Shown one piece after another: positions 9,977-19,204 of a stretch of 36,393 nucleotides of DNA. The translations under genes and the position numbers were made by a program. The stretch is from Filomicrobium sp. Its GTDB lineage: Bacteria; Pseudomonadota; Alphaproteobacteria; Rhizobiales; Hyphomicrobiaceae. The notes beneath the pieces are model-generated. The model was not told the DNA's origin. It made no database searches and saw nothing but the letters and a program-made list of their open reading frames with translations. Every line of letters starts with the position of its first letter. Position 1 is the first letter of the stretch. The stretch spans positions 1 through 36,393 of the forward strand of contig JARFQY010000309.1 in NCBI GenBank assembly GCA_029287535.1. The letters are read 5' to 3'.

Positions 9977-12900
9977 GCTCCGACCGGCGAACCGATGAGA
10001 CCGTCGCAGCGCATATTGAAGAGACCACGCAAAGGCAACGCGGGGCCTCCGACCCACAAGCCTCAGCCTGGGTGAGCGCTAACGCCGGGACCGGCAAGAC
10101 CTATGTTCTCACCATGCGAACATTGCGGCTGCTGCTCGCAGAAACACCGCCCGAACGGATTTTGTGCCTGACCTACACCAAGGCGGCAGCGGCGGAAATG
10201 TCCAAGCGTGTGTTCGACCGGCTGGCCCGCTGGGTGACGCAGAGCAATGTGGAACTGGAAGCGGACCTTTGCCGGGTTCTAGGACGCTCCGCCCAGCGCG
10301 AAGAACTGCGCGTCGCGCGGACGCTTTTCACACGTGCCATCGAGACGCCTGGCGGGCTCAAGGTGCAGACGATCCACGCGTTTTGCGAACGTCTTTTGCA
10401 ACGCTTCCCCATTGAAGCGGGCGTGCCACCAGGTTTCAGCACGCTTGACGACGACCTGGGTCGAACGCTCAAACGCGAAGCCATTGACCGCACGCTCGGC
10501 GAAGCCATCGCGGGAACCGGCACACCGCTCAACCATGCCCTTGCGACGGCAGTCCGCTGTGCGGCAGAACAGCGATTTGAAGAAGTGCTTTCAGCGGCGA
10601 TTGCCGATAGAGGCTGGCTGCTGGGCCTGGAAGCACAAGGACAGGCAGACTCGGGCGACCGGGGGCCGCTGGACAGCCATGCGGACCTCCTGCGGAAAGC
10701 CCTTGGTGTGCGCGACGGCATCGGATTACAGGATCTTGAATCCGAGATGAACTCGCTATTGACCAATGCGGAATTGGCGCTTGCCGCACAGGTTCTCGAT
10801 GGCGGGACAAAGACCGACAAGGGACGCGCCCAAACTCTATCCGCAGCAGCCTCCGCAACAGACGCGGCAGAGCGTATTCGGCTTCTTAGGTCGGCGCTGC
10901 TCACCAAAGACGGTGACCCTCGCAAGCAGGTTGCCACCAAAGGCATCCAAGCAACCGACCCCGGCGTGAACGAGAAGCTCGAGCAAGCGCGCGACCGACT
11001 GGCGGATCTGGTCCGGGAGGAAACCGCTTTGTTGTGCCTCGACGCAACCCTGGCGCTCATTACGCTAGCGGGGCGCGTCTTGAAGCATTACACGGACGCG
11101 AAGGCGCGGCGCGCGGCGCTCGACTTTGACGACCTCATCGAAAAGGCGGTGCACCTGCTCTCCACGTCCGACGCGACCGACTGGGTAATGTATAAGCTTG
11201 ACGGCGGAATCGACCACATTCTGGTCGATGAATCTCAGGACACCGCACCGCAACAGTGGCGGATTGTTGAAGCGTTGGCGGGGGAGTTCTTCGCCGGAGA
11301 GGGCGTTCAGGACACCTTGCGGACGGTTTTCGCCGTCGGCGACGAGAAGCAGTCGATCTACAGCTTTCAAGGAGCGGCGCCCGAAGAATTCTCCAAGATG
11401 CGGGACGTCTTCAAAGAACATTGTGAGGGCGCCGGTCAACGCTTCGAACCTATTACGCTTGACCTTTCGTTTCGCACGGTTGAACCCGTTTTGCACGCGG
11501 TCGACCAAGTGTTCGGCGATGCGAGCCGAACACCCGGTTTCACCGCTGGTGGTGGTCTTATCCATCACGCGGCGATGCGCGTCGGCCAGGCTGGCCTCGT
11601 CGAGGTCTGGCCGACGGAAACGCCCGAGAACGCATCACCGGCCGAGGCCTTCCATCCACTGGGTGAGAACTTGAGCGCAACGCCAGCCGAACGGCTCGCG
11701 GGGCGCATTGCCGACACAATCGCCGGCTGGCTCGATCGAGGTGAACTTCTGGAATCACGGGGCCGGGCAATCCGACCTGGAGACATTCTGATTCTGTGCC
11801 GAAAGCGGCGGCCCTTCGCCGCCCCAATGGTGGCAGCGCTGAAGGCACGCGACATTGCCGTCGCTGGTGCCGACCGGCTCGTACTAGCCAATCAGCTCGT
11901 CGTGCAGGACCTGATTGCGCTTGGCGACTTCACCACACTTCCCGAGGATGACCTGACACTTGCCGCACTGCTGAAGAGTCCGCTTTTTGGGTTCGATGAC
12001 GATGATCTGTTCGAAATCGCATTTAAACGGACTTCATCGCTGTGGAAGGCACTCCTCGACAAACGCGACAGCAATGAGCTGACGCGGGCCGCGGTGAGCC
12101 GGCTTGTAAAACTCCGCGAGCGTGCTGACTACCAGCCACCGTTCGAGTTTTACGCCAAACTGCTCGATGAAGACGGGCTGCGCACAAAGCTGCTCGCCCG
12201 CCTGGGTCACGAGGCGGCTGATCCCATCGACGAATTCCTGGCGCTGGCGATCGCTTACGACGATCAAGCAGCCCCGTCCCTGACAGGATTCCTGGCGTGG
12301 CTCCGCGACGGTGAGCGTGAAGTCAAGCGCGACATGGAGCAGGGTGCCAACGAAGTGAGGGTCATGACGGTGCACGCTTCGAAGGGCCTCGAAGCGCCTA
12401 TCGTCTTTCTACCGGACACCTGTACCACCGCCAGCGCGGGAGGATCGCGCAAGCCGCTTACCCGACTTGACAATCTGCCTACGCCGCCGGGGCGCGAACC
12501 GCCAAGGGTGTGGTCGATCAAGGGCGCCAGCAGAATCGGGGCTGTCTCGGAGGCCAATCTGCTCAGCTCGCAAAGTGAGGCTGCCGAACTCAACCGCCTG
12601 CTCTATGTAGCGATGACGCGAGCGGAGGACCGGCTTTATGTATGTGGCTTCGAGGGTACCAAGGGACGCGACGAAAACTGCTGGTACGACCTTGTTCAGG
12701 ACGCTCTGAGCGACATGCTGCAAAACGTAGAAGGCGATTGCGGCGAAGAAATACGTCGACTGGAAAGCCCACAGCGCGTCGAAGCGTCGGAAGAGGACTC
12801 ACACAGGCCGCAATCGGTGATGGCGACAGCTCCGCCGAACTGGGCGACCCGAAACGCGCCGCGTGTGCCGCTGGTGACGTTGCCCCTGGCCCCCTCTCAA

Positions 12901-13560
12901 CTGGTTCCCTATGAAGCCGATCCGGAAGGTGAGCCGTGTCCCGGACCGGCTTTGCCAATGCGCGATGCGGCGCCCGAAGAGCCGGTGTCGAGACCGGTGA
13001 GCGCGATCGAGGCGGACGATGGTCACTTCCTGCGGGGGACACTCACCCATGCGCTGTTTGAGCATTTGCCGGACATACAGCCGGAGCAGCGGGCGCGGGC
13101 GGCACGAGCATTCTTGCAGACGCGAGGCCAGAATTTGGCGACGCACATCCGCGACCGCATTGTCGACGAGGTGCTTACGGTCTTGAACAATCCGGAATTC
13201 GCGCCCTTGTTCGGGTCGCATAGCCAGGCGGAAGTCGCGGTCTCCGCCGAGCTGCCGCGACCAGACGGTCGGGAACCGCGCCTTCGTCTGGCAGGGAGCA
13301 TCGACAGGTTGGCCGAGGTCGACGGTGCGATATTGATTGTTGACTACAAGACCAACCGCGAGGTGCCAAACAGCGATGATCAGATTGCGGAAGCCTATCT
13401 TCTGCAGCTCGCCGCCTACCGGCTCGCTCTCAAAGAGATTTTCCCCGGTCGAACGCTGCAAGCGGCGTTGCTATGGACGCGTGTGCCACAGCTGGTCGGT
13501 GTTTCGGGTGCAAGCCTTGACAAGGCCGAAGAGCGGCTGTGGGAACTCTCAGCGCCATGA
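9973..13560 (+). CDS. addA: AddA, UvrD-type helicase-nuclease subunit of AddAB
   Basis: Large subunit of the AddAB recombination enzyme, 1195 residues, the usual length. All superfamily-1 helicase motifs can be read: Walker A SANAGTGKTYVL (GTGKT at 39-43), motif Ia CLTYTKAAAAEM, Walker B HILVDESQDTAPQQW, motif III FAVGDEKQSIYSFQGA, motif V VMTVHASKGLEAPIV and motif VI RLLYVAMTRAEDRLYV. The C-terminal nuclease has the RecB-like residues in GSIDRLAEVDGAILIVDYKTNR, of which the DYKT core is catalytic. It overlaps addB by 4 bases. It acts with AddB at DNA ends, unwinding and degrading until a Chi-like signal; the signal used by this organism cannot be deduced here. Confidence 0.96.
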   Translation: MSSDRRTDETVAAHIEETTQRQRGASDPQASAWVSANAGTGKTYVLTMRTLRLLLAETPPERILCLTYTKAAAAEMSKRVFDRLARWVTQSNVELEADLCRVLGRSAQREELRVARTLFTRAIETPGGLKVQTIHAFCERLLQRFPIEAGVPPGFSTLDDDLGRTLKREAIDRTLGEAIAGTGTPLNHALATAVRCAAEQRFEEVLSAAIADRGWLLGLEAQGQADSGDRGPLDSHADLLRKALGVRDGIGLQDLESEMNSLLTNAELALAAQVLDGGTKTDKGRAQTLSAAASATDAAERIRLLRSALLTKDGDPRKQVATKGIQATDPGVNEKLEQARDRLADLVREETALLCLDATLALITLAGRVLKHYTDAKARRAALDFDDLIEKAVHLLSTSDATDWVMYKLDGGIDHILVDESQDTAPQQWRIVEALAGEFFAGEGVQDTLRTVFAVGDEKQSIYSFQGAAPEEFSKMRDVFKEHCEGAGQRFEPITLDLSFRTVEPVLHAVDQVFGDASRTPGFTAGGGLIHHAAMRVGQAGLVEVWPTETPENASPAEAFHPLGENLSATPAERLAGRIADTIAGWLDRGELLESRGRAIRPGDILILCRKRRPFAAPMVAALKARDIAVAGADRLVLANQLVVQDLIALGDFTTLPEDDLTLAALLKSPLFGFDDDDLFEIAFKRTSSLWKALLDKRDSNELTRAAVSRLVKLRERADYQPPFEFYAKLLDEDGLRTKLLARLGHEAADPIDEFLALAIAYDDQAAPSLTGFLAWLRDGEREVKRDMEQGANEVRVMTVHASKGLEAPIVFLPDTCTTASAGGSRKPLTRLDNLPTPPGREPPRVWSIKGASRIGAVSEANLLSSQSEAAELNRLLYVAMTRAEDRLYVCGFEGTKGRDENCWYDLVQDALSDMLQNVEGDCGEEIRRLESPQRVEASEEDSHRPQSVMATAPPNWATRNAPRVPLVTLPLAPSQLVPYEADPEGEPCPGPALPMRDAAPEEPVSRPVSAIEADDGHFLRGTLTHALFEHLPDIQPEQRARAARAFLQTRGQNLATHIRDRIVDEVLTVLNNPEFAPLFGSHSQAEVAVSAELPRPDGREPRLRLAGSIDRLAEVDGAILIVDYKTNREVPNSDDQIAEAYLLQLAAYRLALKEIFPGRTLQAALLWTRVPQLVGVSGASLDKAEERLWELSAP

Positions 13561-13742
13561 GCACTGTTGTGCGCCGTCCTATCGACGCCGAACGGGGATA
13601 CATCGCCTTGACGCATGACGAGCCTGACCTTACTTACGGGCAACTTGCGTGATTGCGTATATGCGGGCCACTAAAGCGTGACCGGTCGTTTGGGATGGAT
13701 GCGCCCCATTTATGCCGGACACAGAAAAAAGGAGATTTGATC

Positions 13743-14066
13743 ATGGCGGACATGGTTTCTGACGCCGACTTCGAGGAAGTTGTCCTCAAATCGGACAAGC
13801 CCGTGCTTGTCGATTTCTTCGCTGAGTGGTGCGGCCCCTGCAAGGCAATGGCACCAGCACTTGACGAAGTCGCCGCAGCACTCAAGGACAGCGTCAAAGT
13901 CGTCAAGGTCGACGTCGACCAGAGCCCTGGAATAGCTCAACAGTACAACGTCCGCGCGATGCCGACGCTGATGATCTTCAGCGGCGGGCAGGTCGCCGCT
14001 CAGCACGTGGGAGCCATGACGCAGCGGGCTTCGCTCGAGAAATGGCTGAATTCGTCGATTGCGTAA
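13743..14066 (+). CDS. trxA: Thioredoxin 1
   Basis: Cytosolic thiol-disulphide reductant, 107 residues, with the redox-active motif WCGPCK in DFFAEWCGPCKAMAP and the conserved cis-proline loop RAMPTLMIF. The start at 13743 is set by an excellent ribosome site, AAGGAG (13728-13733), 9 bases upstream; the frame is open further up but has no better start. A 182-base gap separates it from addA, room for its own promoter, although no convincing -35/-10 pair was found there. It ends at a hairpin terminator shared with the converging folC. Confidence 0.96.
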   Translation: MADMVSDADFEEVVLKSDKPVLVDFFAEWCGPCKAMAPALDEVAAALKDSVKVVKVDVDQSPGIAQQYNVRAMPTLMIFSGGQVAAQHVGAMTQRASLEKWLNSSIA

Positions 14067-14095
14067 GCGGCCCGTCCTCAAGCACATGAATTTGC

Positions 14096-14129
14096 AAGGC
14101 CACGCCCCTTAAAACGGTCGTGGCCTTTT
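14096..14129. terminator. Terminator between converging trxA and folC
   Basis: Arms AAGGCCACG (14096-14104) and CGTGGCCTT (14119-14127) form a 9-bp stem; TTTT (14126-14129) follows on the + strand and the start of the left arm gives a short T run on the - strand. It lies between the trxA stop and the folC stop and may serve both. Confidence 0.75.
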
Positions 14130-14159
14130 CGCATGGCACCCGCACAAGCCGGGCGAAGC

Positions 14160-15500
14160 TCAGTTGGCTTGGGGTTCGACGCCTGCCTGGAGCGCAAGGA
14201 CGTGACCGGCCAGGTATAGCGAGCCACAGATCAAGACTCGCTTGGGGCCCATGTGCTGGCGGTCGATTGTATGAAGCGCGGCTTCAACGGACGCCACCTC
14301 ACTGGCGCTGATGCCGAGCCTCTCGGCCGCAGACACGATCATTGACGGTTTCAAGGGCTGCTCATGGGCGCCGGGGACTGGTACCGCGTAGACAGACCGG
14401 GCAAGCCCCTCGAACCGTGAGAGAAAGCCGGAAACGTCCTTCAGACCCATCATACCGACAATCAAGAACAGCGGCCTGGGGCTGCGCTCCTCAAGATCGG
14501 CCGCTGTCTGAGCCAGCATATCGGCGGCGGCCGGATTATGACCACCGTCAAGCCAAAGCTCGCTGCCGTAGGAGAGGAGATCGAAAAGCGGGCCTTGCGA
14601 GAACCGTTGCATGCGCGCCGGCCATTGTGCACCAGAGAGCCCGTTCTCGATGGCTGTTTCATCGACATTCAAGGACTTGAGCCGAAGCGCCGCGACAACA
14701 GCGGTTCCGGCATTCGTGATCTGGTGCGGTCCAACCAGCGCCGGTAGTGGGAGGTCCAGCAGCTGGTCTTCACACTGCACGACCAGCCGCCCGTTTTGTT
14801 CGTAAGCGTCAAAGTCGCGGCCCCACAGCTCCATTGGCGCGGCCAACCTTTCGGCAGTCGTCTCGATCACGTCGGCCGCATCAGCGGGCTGTTTGGAGAC
14901 AATCGCCCTCACGCCCGGCTTCAAGATACCGGCCTTTTCCGCAGCGATTTCGTTCAGAGTGCCACCAAGCTTGTCGACGTGGTCGATTGAGATCGGAGTG
15001 ATGACGGTCAGCTCAGGCTTCGCCACAACGTTGGTCGCGTCCAACCGTCCTCCGAGGCCGACCTCTAGCAGAAGCACATCAGCCGGCGTTTCCGCGAAGG
15101 CCAGGAAGGCGGCGGCCGTTGTAATTTCAAACTGGGTGATATCGTCGCCGTCGTTGCAGGCCTGTGTACGGCTGAGGACATCGACGAGAGCTGCTTCCTG
15201 GATCGGGCGAGCTGGACCTGACGGGCCCGCCAGCATAATGCGCTCGTGGAACCGCACGAGGTGCGGTGAAGTGTAGGCATGGACCCTGACGCCGGCTGCC
15301 TCGAGCATGGCGCGCATTAGAGCCGTGGTTGAGCCCTTGCCGTTGGTGCCGGCAACGTGCACGACCGGCGGCAGCCGTTTGTGCGGATCACCAAGCTTGG
15401 ACAGCAGCCGCTCGATGCGCCCAAGCGACAAGTCGATCAGCTTTGGGTGCAGGAGTTTCAACTCCGCCAGGAGTTCACTGCTCGTTGCCGTGTTCCGCAT
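14160..15500 (-). CDS. folC: Bifunctional folylpolyglutamate synthase / dihydrofolate synthase
   Basis: Mur-ligase-family enzyme of 446 residues that joins glutamate to dihydropteroate and adds further glutamates to folates. The P-loop is in VVHVAGTNGKGSTTALM (about 46-62), followed by the folate-loop region YTSPHLVRFHERI, the metal-binding segment LLEVGLGGRLDATN and ITPISIDHVDKLG. It lies 140 bases downstream of accD on the same strand, the usual accD-folC pairing of alphaproteobacteria. No clear Shine-Dalgarno sequence precedes the ATG at 15500, so the start is less certain than the identity. Confidence 0.95.
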   Translation of the reverse strand: MRNTATSSELLAELKLLHPKLIDLSLGRIERLLSKLGDPHKRLPPVVHVAGTNGKGSTTALMRAMLEAAGVRVHAYTSPHLVRFHERIMLAGPSGPARPIQEAALVDVLSRTQACNDGDDITQFEITTAAAFLAFAETPADVLLLEVGLGGRLDATNVVAKPELTVITPISIDHVDKLGGTLNEIAAEKAGILKPGVRAIVSKQPADAADVIETTAERLAAPMELWGRDFDAYEQNGRLVVQCEDQLLDLPLPALVGPHQITNAGTAVVAALRLKSLNVDETAIENGLSGAQWPARMQRFSQGPLFDLLSYGSELWLDGGHNPAAADMLAQTAADLEERSPRPLFLIVGMMGLKDVSGFLSRFEGLARSVYAVPVPGAHEQPLKPSMIVSAAERLGISASEVASVEAALHTIDRQHMGPKRVLICGSLYLAGHVLALQAGVEPQAN

Positions 15501-15640
15501 TGGAGGTCCAGGTTGCTTGGGCCAAAGCCCACATACTGCGGTAAGCAGCAGGGTCTGTCACCCTCTTCTGCGTCTTGGTTGTCGAGAACCCTTTGGAAGG
15601 CTGGTCCCGAATCTCTTGACGACGGCCGGGGGCAGCCGCC

Positions 15641-16825
15641 TTAGGTCTTGTTCGCAGCCGAATCCGGGGCAGACGGCTTTTTTGGAGACGTCCCGGCCTT
15701 CTTCGCGGACGGCTCATCTGACTTAGACGCATCCGACTTTTTGACCGGCTTGACGTCTATCGTCTTTGACTGCTTGACCGCCCCGTTCTCCTTCACAGGC
15801 TTTGGTGGCCTGCCGGCTGGCTCCGCAACCGGAGCTTTCGCCGGTCCAGGGGCGTCCTTCGCAATATACTCGCTGCCGTTGATGGCAACCGGCATGCGTG
15901 AGACAGGTGACGGCTTGGGTGCGGGGCGTTTGGCGAACGCGGAGGTTACTTCTCGGCTGGCTTCCGAGTGTTTGCGCCCTCCCGTCAGCAAACGGCACGT
16001 CCGCGACAATGTCTCGCGCAGCTTGTGGCGGTGAAGGACCATGTCGACCATGCCGTGTTCGAGGAGGTATTCGGATCGCTGGAATCCCTCGGGAAGCTGT
16101 TCACGGATCGTTTGCTGGATGACGCGTGGCCCGGCGAAGCAGATCAGTGCGCCGGGTTCGGCGATGTGGATATCGCCCAGCATGGCATATGACGCCGTAA
16201 CACCGCCGCTCGTCGGATGGGTCAGCACCACGATATAGGGAAGCCGCATGTCGCGAAGCCGCTGAACCGCGATGGTGGTCCGCGGCATTTGCATCAGCGA
16301 GAGGATGCCCTCCTGCATACGGGCGCCGCCAGAAGCGGCGAATAGGATGAATGGCGACTTTCTCTCAACGGCCCGCAACATACCGGCGATCACGGCTTCA
16401 CCAGCTGCCATCCCCAAGGAACCGGCCATGAAGCGAAAGTCCTGGACCGCAGCAACGCACTTCTGTCCGTCGAGTGCCCCCTCTCCGACCAAGATGGCGT
16501 CGTCAAGCTCGGTCGAGGACTTGGCGTCCCTAAGTCGATCGGTATAGCGGCGACCGTCGCGAAACTTCAGGGGATCGAGTGCCGCACCGGGAGCCTGGAC
16601 GACCTCATAGACGCCATCATCGAAGAGCGACTTCAACCGGTCGTGCGCAGCGACGCGCTCGTGATAGTCGGAGCCTGGATAGACGAATTGGTTGGCCTCG
16701 AGGTCTTTGTGGAAGACCATCTGGCCGCTGACCGGGCAAGTCCGCCAGAGATTATCAGGCACCTCACGTTTGGTGGTGAGGAAGCCTCTTATCTTGGGGC
16801 GAACGAAATTGTTGATCCAGTTCAC
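15641..16825 (-). CDS. accD: Acetyl-CoA carboxylase carboxyltransferase subunit beta
   Basis: Beta subunit of the carboxyltransferase that makes malonyl-CoA for fatty-acid synthesis; 394 residues from the GTG start. The crotonase-like core has [35 protein letters not shown] and [11 protein letters not shown]. The GTG at 16825 is chosen over an upstream ATG (16909) because GGGAG lies about 10 bases before it and the protein then begins [12 protein letters not shown], as in relatives. Two oddities: of the four zinc-ribbon cysteines of E. coli AccD only Cys30 remains (CPVSG, then YPGS), and a tail of about 100 residues rich in Lys, Pro, Ala and Ser follows the catalytic core. trpA lies 193 bases upstream on the same strand. 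Confidence 0.95.
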   Translation of the reverse strand: MNWINNFVRPKIRGFLTTKREVPDNLWRTCPVSGQMVFHKDLEANQFVYPGSDYHERVAAHDRLKSLFDDGVYEVVQAPGAALDPLKFRDGRRYTDRLRDAKSSTELDDAILVGEGALDGQKCVAAVQDFRFMAGSLGMAAGEAVIAGMLRAVERKSPFILFAASGGARMQEGILSLMQMPRTTIAVQRLRDMRLPYIVVLTHPTSGGVTASYAMLGDIHIAEPGALICFAGPRVIQQTIREQLPEGFQRSEYLLEHGMVDMVLHRHKLRETLSRTCRLLTGGRKHSEASREVTSAFAKRPAPKPSPVSRMPVAINGSEYIAKDAPGPAKAPVAEPAGRPPKPVKENGAVKQSKTIDVKPVKKSDASKSDEPSAKKAGTSPKKPSAPDSAANKT

Positions 16826-17018
16826 TTTGCAACGCTCCCGTCTGAAGGAGCCTGTGTTGTTGACATTGCCGATTGTCTTAGCACACCTCGGGGCGGTTTC
16901 GCACCGCAACGGGTAGCTATCGGCCGATGGACAAAGCAGCGCAGGCCGGTTTCCGAGTTTTCGCCTGAATCAGAAGCATTTTCAGCTACTTATAGTCATG
17001 CGCCGACCGGATTCGAAC

Positions 17019-17843
17019 TCAATCCGCCAGCGCTTCTGCGAGACCATTCACAAGATTTAGGACGGAAGACACCGTTTTGCCAGTCGCCTGGCCATCGGAG
17101 TCGAGGCTTTCTGCAATCGCGGTTACGATCGCTGACCCAACGACGACGCCATCCGCCCCCTTGGAAATGGCCTTGGCCTGCTCGCCAGTGCGTACGCCGA
17201 ATCCAACCGCGACCGGCAGTGTGGTGGCGGCTTTGATGCGCTGCACCTGGGAGTGGACGTCGGCAATATCAGGCGCAGCGGCGCCGGTAATGCCGGTGAT
17301 AGAGACGTAGTATACAAAGCCCGAGGTGTTCGCCAGAACCGCCGGAAGCCGTTTATCGTCTGTGGTCGGCGTTGCCAGTCGGATGAAATTGAGCCCGCGC
17401 TGGACAGCCGGCAGGCAAACCTCTTCATCGGCTTCGGGAGGCACGTCCACGACGATCAGCCCATCGACGCCGGCATCGGTTGCCTCGTCGAGGAACTTCT
17501 CTGTCGGATAGACGTAAATCGGGTTGTAGTAGCCCATCAAGATAACGGGTGTGTCGGAATGGCTTTTGCGGAATTCGGCAACAAGGTCGAGTGTGCGGCG
17601 CATTGTCTGACCAGCCTTGAGCGCACGCTGCGAGGAGGCCTGAATGGCCGGTCCGTCGGCCATTGGATCGGAAAACGGCATGCCGAGTTCAATAATATCG
17701 GCGCCAGCCTCTGGAAGGCCCATGAGAATGGCACGCGAGGTATCAAAGTCCGGATCGCCGGCCGTGATAAACGTTACCAAGGCGGCTCGGCCGTGCTCCT
17801 TGAGGACGGAGAAACGCCGATCAATTCTTGAGATATGGGTCAT
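17019..17843 (-). CDS. trpA: Tryptophan synthase alpha chain
   Basis: Alpha subunit (274 residues) of tryptophan synthase; cleaves indole-3-glycerol phosphate to indole and glyceraldehyde-3-phosphate and passes indole to TrpB. The catalytic glutamate and aspartate are in [18 protein letters not shown], and the phosphate-binding loop in [13 protein letters not shown]. In many alphaproteobacteria trpF, trpB, trpA and accD are adjacent; here trpA keeps accD but is about 7.7 kb from trpB, with six unrelated genes between. Downstream is accD; upstream is a divergent gap of 183 bases shared with the TelA-like gene. Confidence 0.96.
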   Translation of the reverse strand: MTHISRIDRRFSVLKEHGRAALVTFITAGDPDFDTSRAILMGLPEAGADIIELGMPFSDPMADGPAIQASSQRALKAGQTMRRTLDLVAEFRKSHSDTPVILMGYYNPIYVYPTEKFLDEATDAGVDGLIVVDVPPEADEEVCLPAVQRGLNFIRLATPTTDDKRLPAVLANTSGFVYYVSITGITGAAAPDIADVHSQVQRIKAATTLPVAVGFGVRTGEQAKAISKGADGVVVGSAIVTAIAESLDSDGQATGKTVSSVLNLVNGLAEALAD

Positions 17844-17943
17844 GACCCCAGTTCTTGCGGCGTGGCGCGGCAGTGGTCAAGTAGGGATCTGGCGATGGCC
17901 GTCCGCTGCTCCGCCGGTCGGTTACTCTTATGCTCGGGTTTCG

Positions 17944-17973
17944 TTGCAATTAGATTGCGTAACGTCGTATTAC
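17944..17973 (+). promoter_or_regulatory. Possible sigma-70-type promoter of the three-gene TelA-like module
   Basis: TTGCAA (17944-17949), an 18-base spacer and TATTAC (17968-17973) resemble -35 and -10 elements, 53 bases before the ATG of the TelA-like gene, in the divergent gap with trpA. Pattern match only. Confidence 0.3.
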
Positions 17974-18026
17974 TAAAGGATATTTCCTTCACCCATTACG
18001 TATTTCAGCAATCAGGAAGCGCCAAC

Positions 18027-19190
18027 ATGGCAAAGGGCACGGCACTGAAACAACTGGACAAGGCGCTCAAGCAGGTCCGGGAACTCGGACTCAATACGAA
18101 AACAAAAGAGAAGTCGCCGATCGGCGGGTTGCTCGAAAAGATATACGACCTCGATCGCGACAATGTCGCCGTGATCGCCAAGACCCTGTCGCAGGTGTCT
18201 TTGTTCAATGAGATTGTCCGTAATGAAATCTCCTCGATGCAGATCGGTGAGCGCTATGAGGACATCGTGCTGGCATTCAACTCCATTAGGGATGATGCGA
18301 AGCGCCTCGTCGACCAGATGGAAGATGGCAAGATCAACACCTTCGAGCGCGTCGCCAACGTTTGGATGAAGGTTCGGCGCGGTGATGTCTCCGAGCGTTT
18401 TGACGAGATCCGCCACACCTACCTAGAGGTTGCTAAAGACGCGAAAGACCAAATCATTCGTGAAGGGCGCATCCTCGATGCCTACAACGACTTCCGGGGT
18501 GCCTACAAGCAGGCTCAGGTGTTGTCGCTGAAAGTCCTGCAGAAGGCGGAAGAGCAGCTCAAGGACGCAAAGACGACGTTGGAAAAGGCCTCCATGAAGG
18601 TCGCAAACTATCAGGGCGGGGACATTACCGAACGGGCTGAATTGGAAATGGACCGCGATGCCAAGATCCGGGCGCTGCAGGACCAAGAAAAGCGCTATCA
18701 GATCGCCAAGGATCTGGCTGACAATCTCACCGTCGGCTACAACACTTCCGAAGTGATCATGGCGCGCTTGGTGCAAACGACCAATGCGAAAGAACGCGTC
18801 TATCAGCAGGCGGTAAGCTTCTTTTCAACCAACGAGGCCGTATTGACGGCGCTCAAGGCGTCGTTCACAGGATTATTCGGGCTGCATGAATCAACGAGAA
18901 CACTTGAGGCCATGAAAGAGGGCATCGACAAGAGCCTGGAAACCCTGTCCGAAATCGGAGACAAAGTGCAGGAGGCAGCCATCAAGGCGGGATATGGACC
19001 AACCGTGAAAGCGGAATCGGTCAAGAAGTTGGTCGACTCCGTCGTGAACTTCCAGGTCCGGACTCGCGAGATCATCAATGAGATGCGTGTCCTGGCGACC
19101 CGCAACTCGGAGGAGATCCGCGAAGCGGTCGAGGATGGCAAGAAACGCATGGCCCGCCTCGCCAGCGAAGGTGAACTGCTGCTCAACTAG
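18027..19190 (+). CDS. TelA-like coiled-coil protein, first gene of a three-gene module
   Basis: A 387-residue, mostly helical, charged protein without signal peptide or membrane segment, so probably cytosolic. Length, overall helical pattern, the stretch TNAKERVYQQAVSFFSTNEA and the C-terminal EEIREAVEDGKKRMARLASEG recall the TelA/KlaA toxic-anion-resistance family, a loose group linked to envelope and tellurite stress; I see no decisive motif, and similar proteins may carry the vague name 'cell surface protein'. ATG 18027 is chosen because AGGAAG (18014-18019) lies just upstream; the frame is open back to 17835 but those residues look non-coding. The next gene starts 14 bases after the stop. 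The family is a tentative match and the function unknown. Confidence 0.6.
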   Translation: MAKGTALKQLDKALKQVRELGLNTKTKEKSPIGGLLEKIYDLDRDNVAVIAKTLSQVSLFNEIVRNEISSMQIGERYEDIVLAFNSIRDDAKRLVDQMEDGKINTFERVANVWMKVRRGDVSERFDEIRHTYLEVAKDAKDQIIREGRILDAYNDFRGAYKQAQVLSLKVLQKAEEQLKDAKTTLEKASMKVANYQGGDITERAELEMDRDAKIRALQDQEKRYQIAKDLADNLTVGYNTSEVIMARLVQTTNAKERVYQQAVSFFSTNEAVLTALKASFTGLFGLHESTRTLEAMKEGIDKSLETLSEIGDKVQEAAIKAGYGPTVKAESVKKLVDSVVNFQVRTREIINEMRVLATRNSEEIREAVEDGKKRMARLASEGELLLN

Positions 19191-19204
19191 GCTTGCCGCG
19201 TCTC

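Noticed and set aside
17835-18026. Upstream extension of the TelA-like gene
   Set aside because: The extra residues are Cys- and Leu-rich and unlike the rest, and the internal ATG has a good ribosome site.
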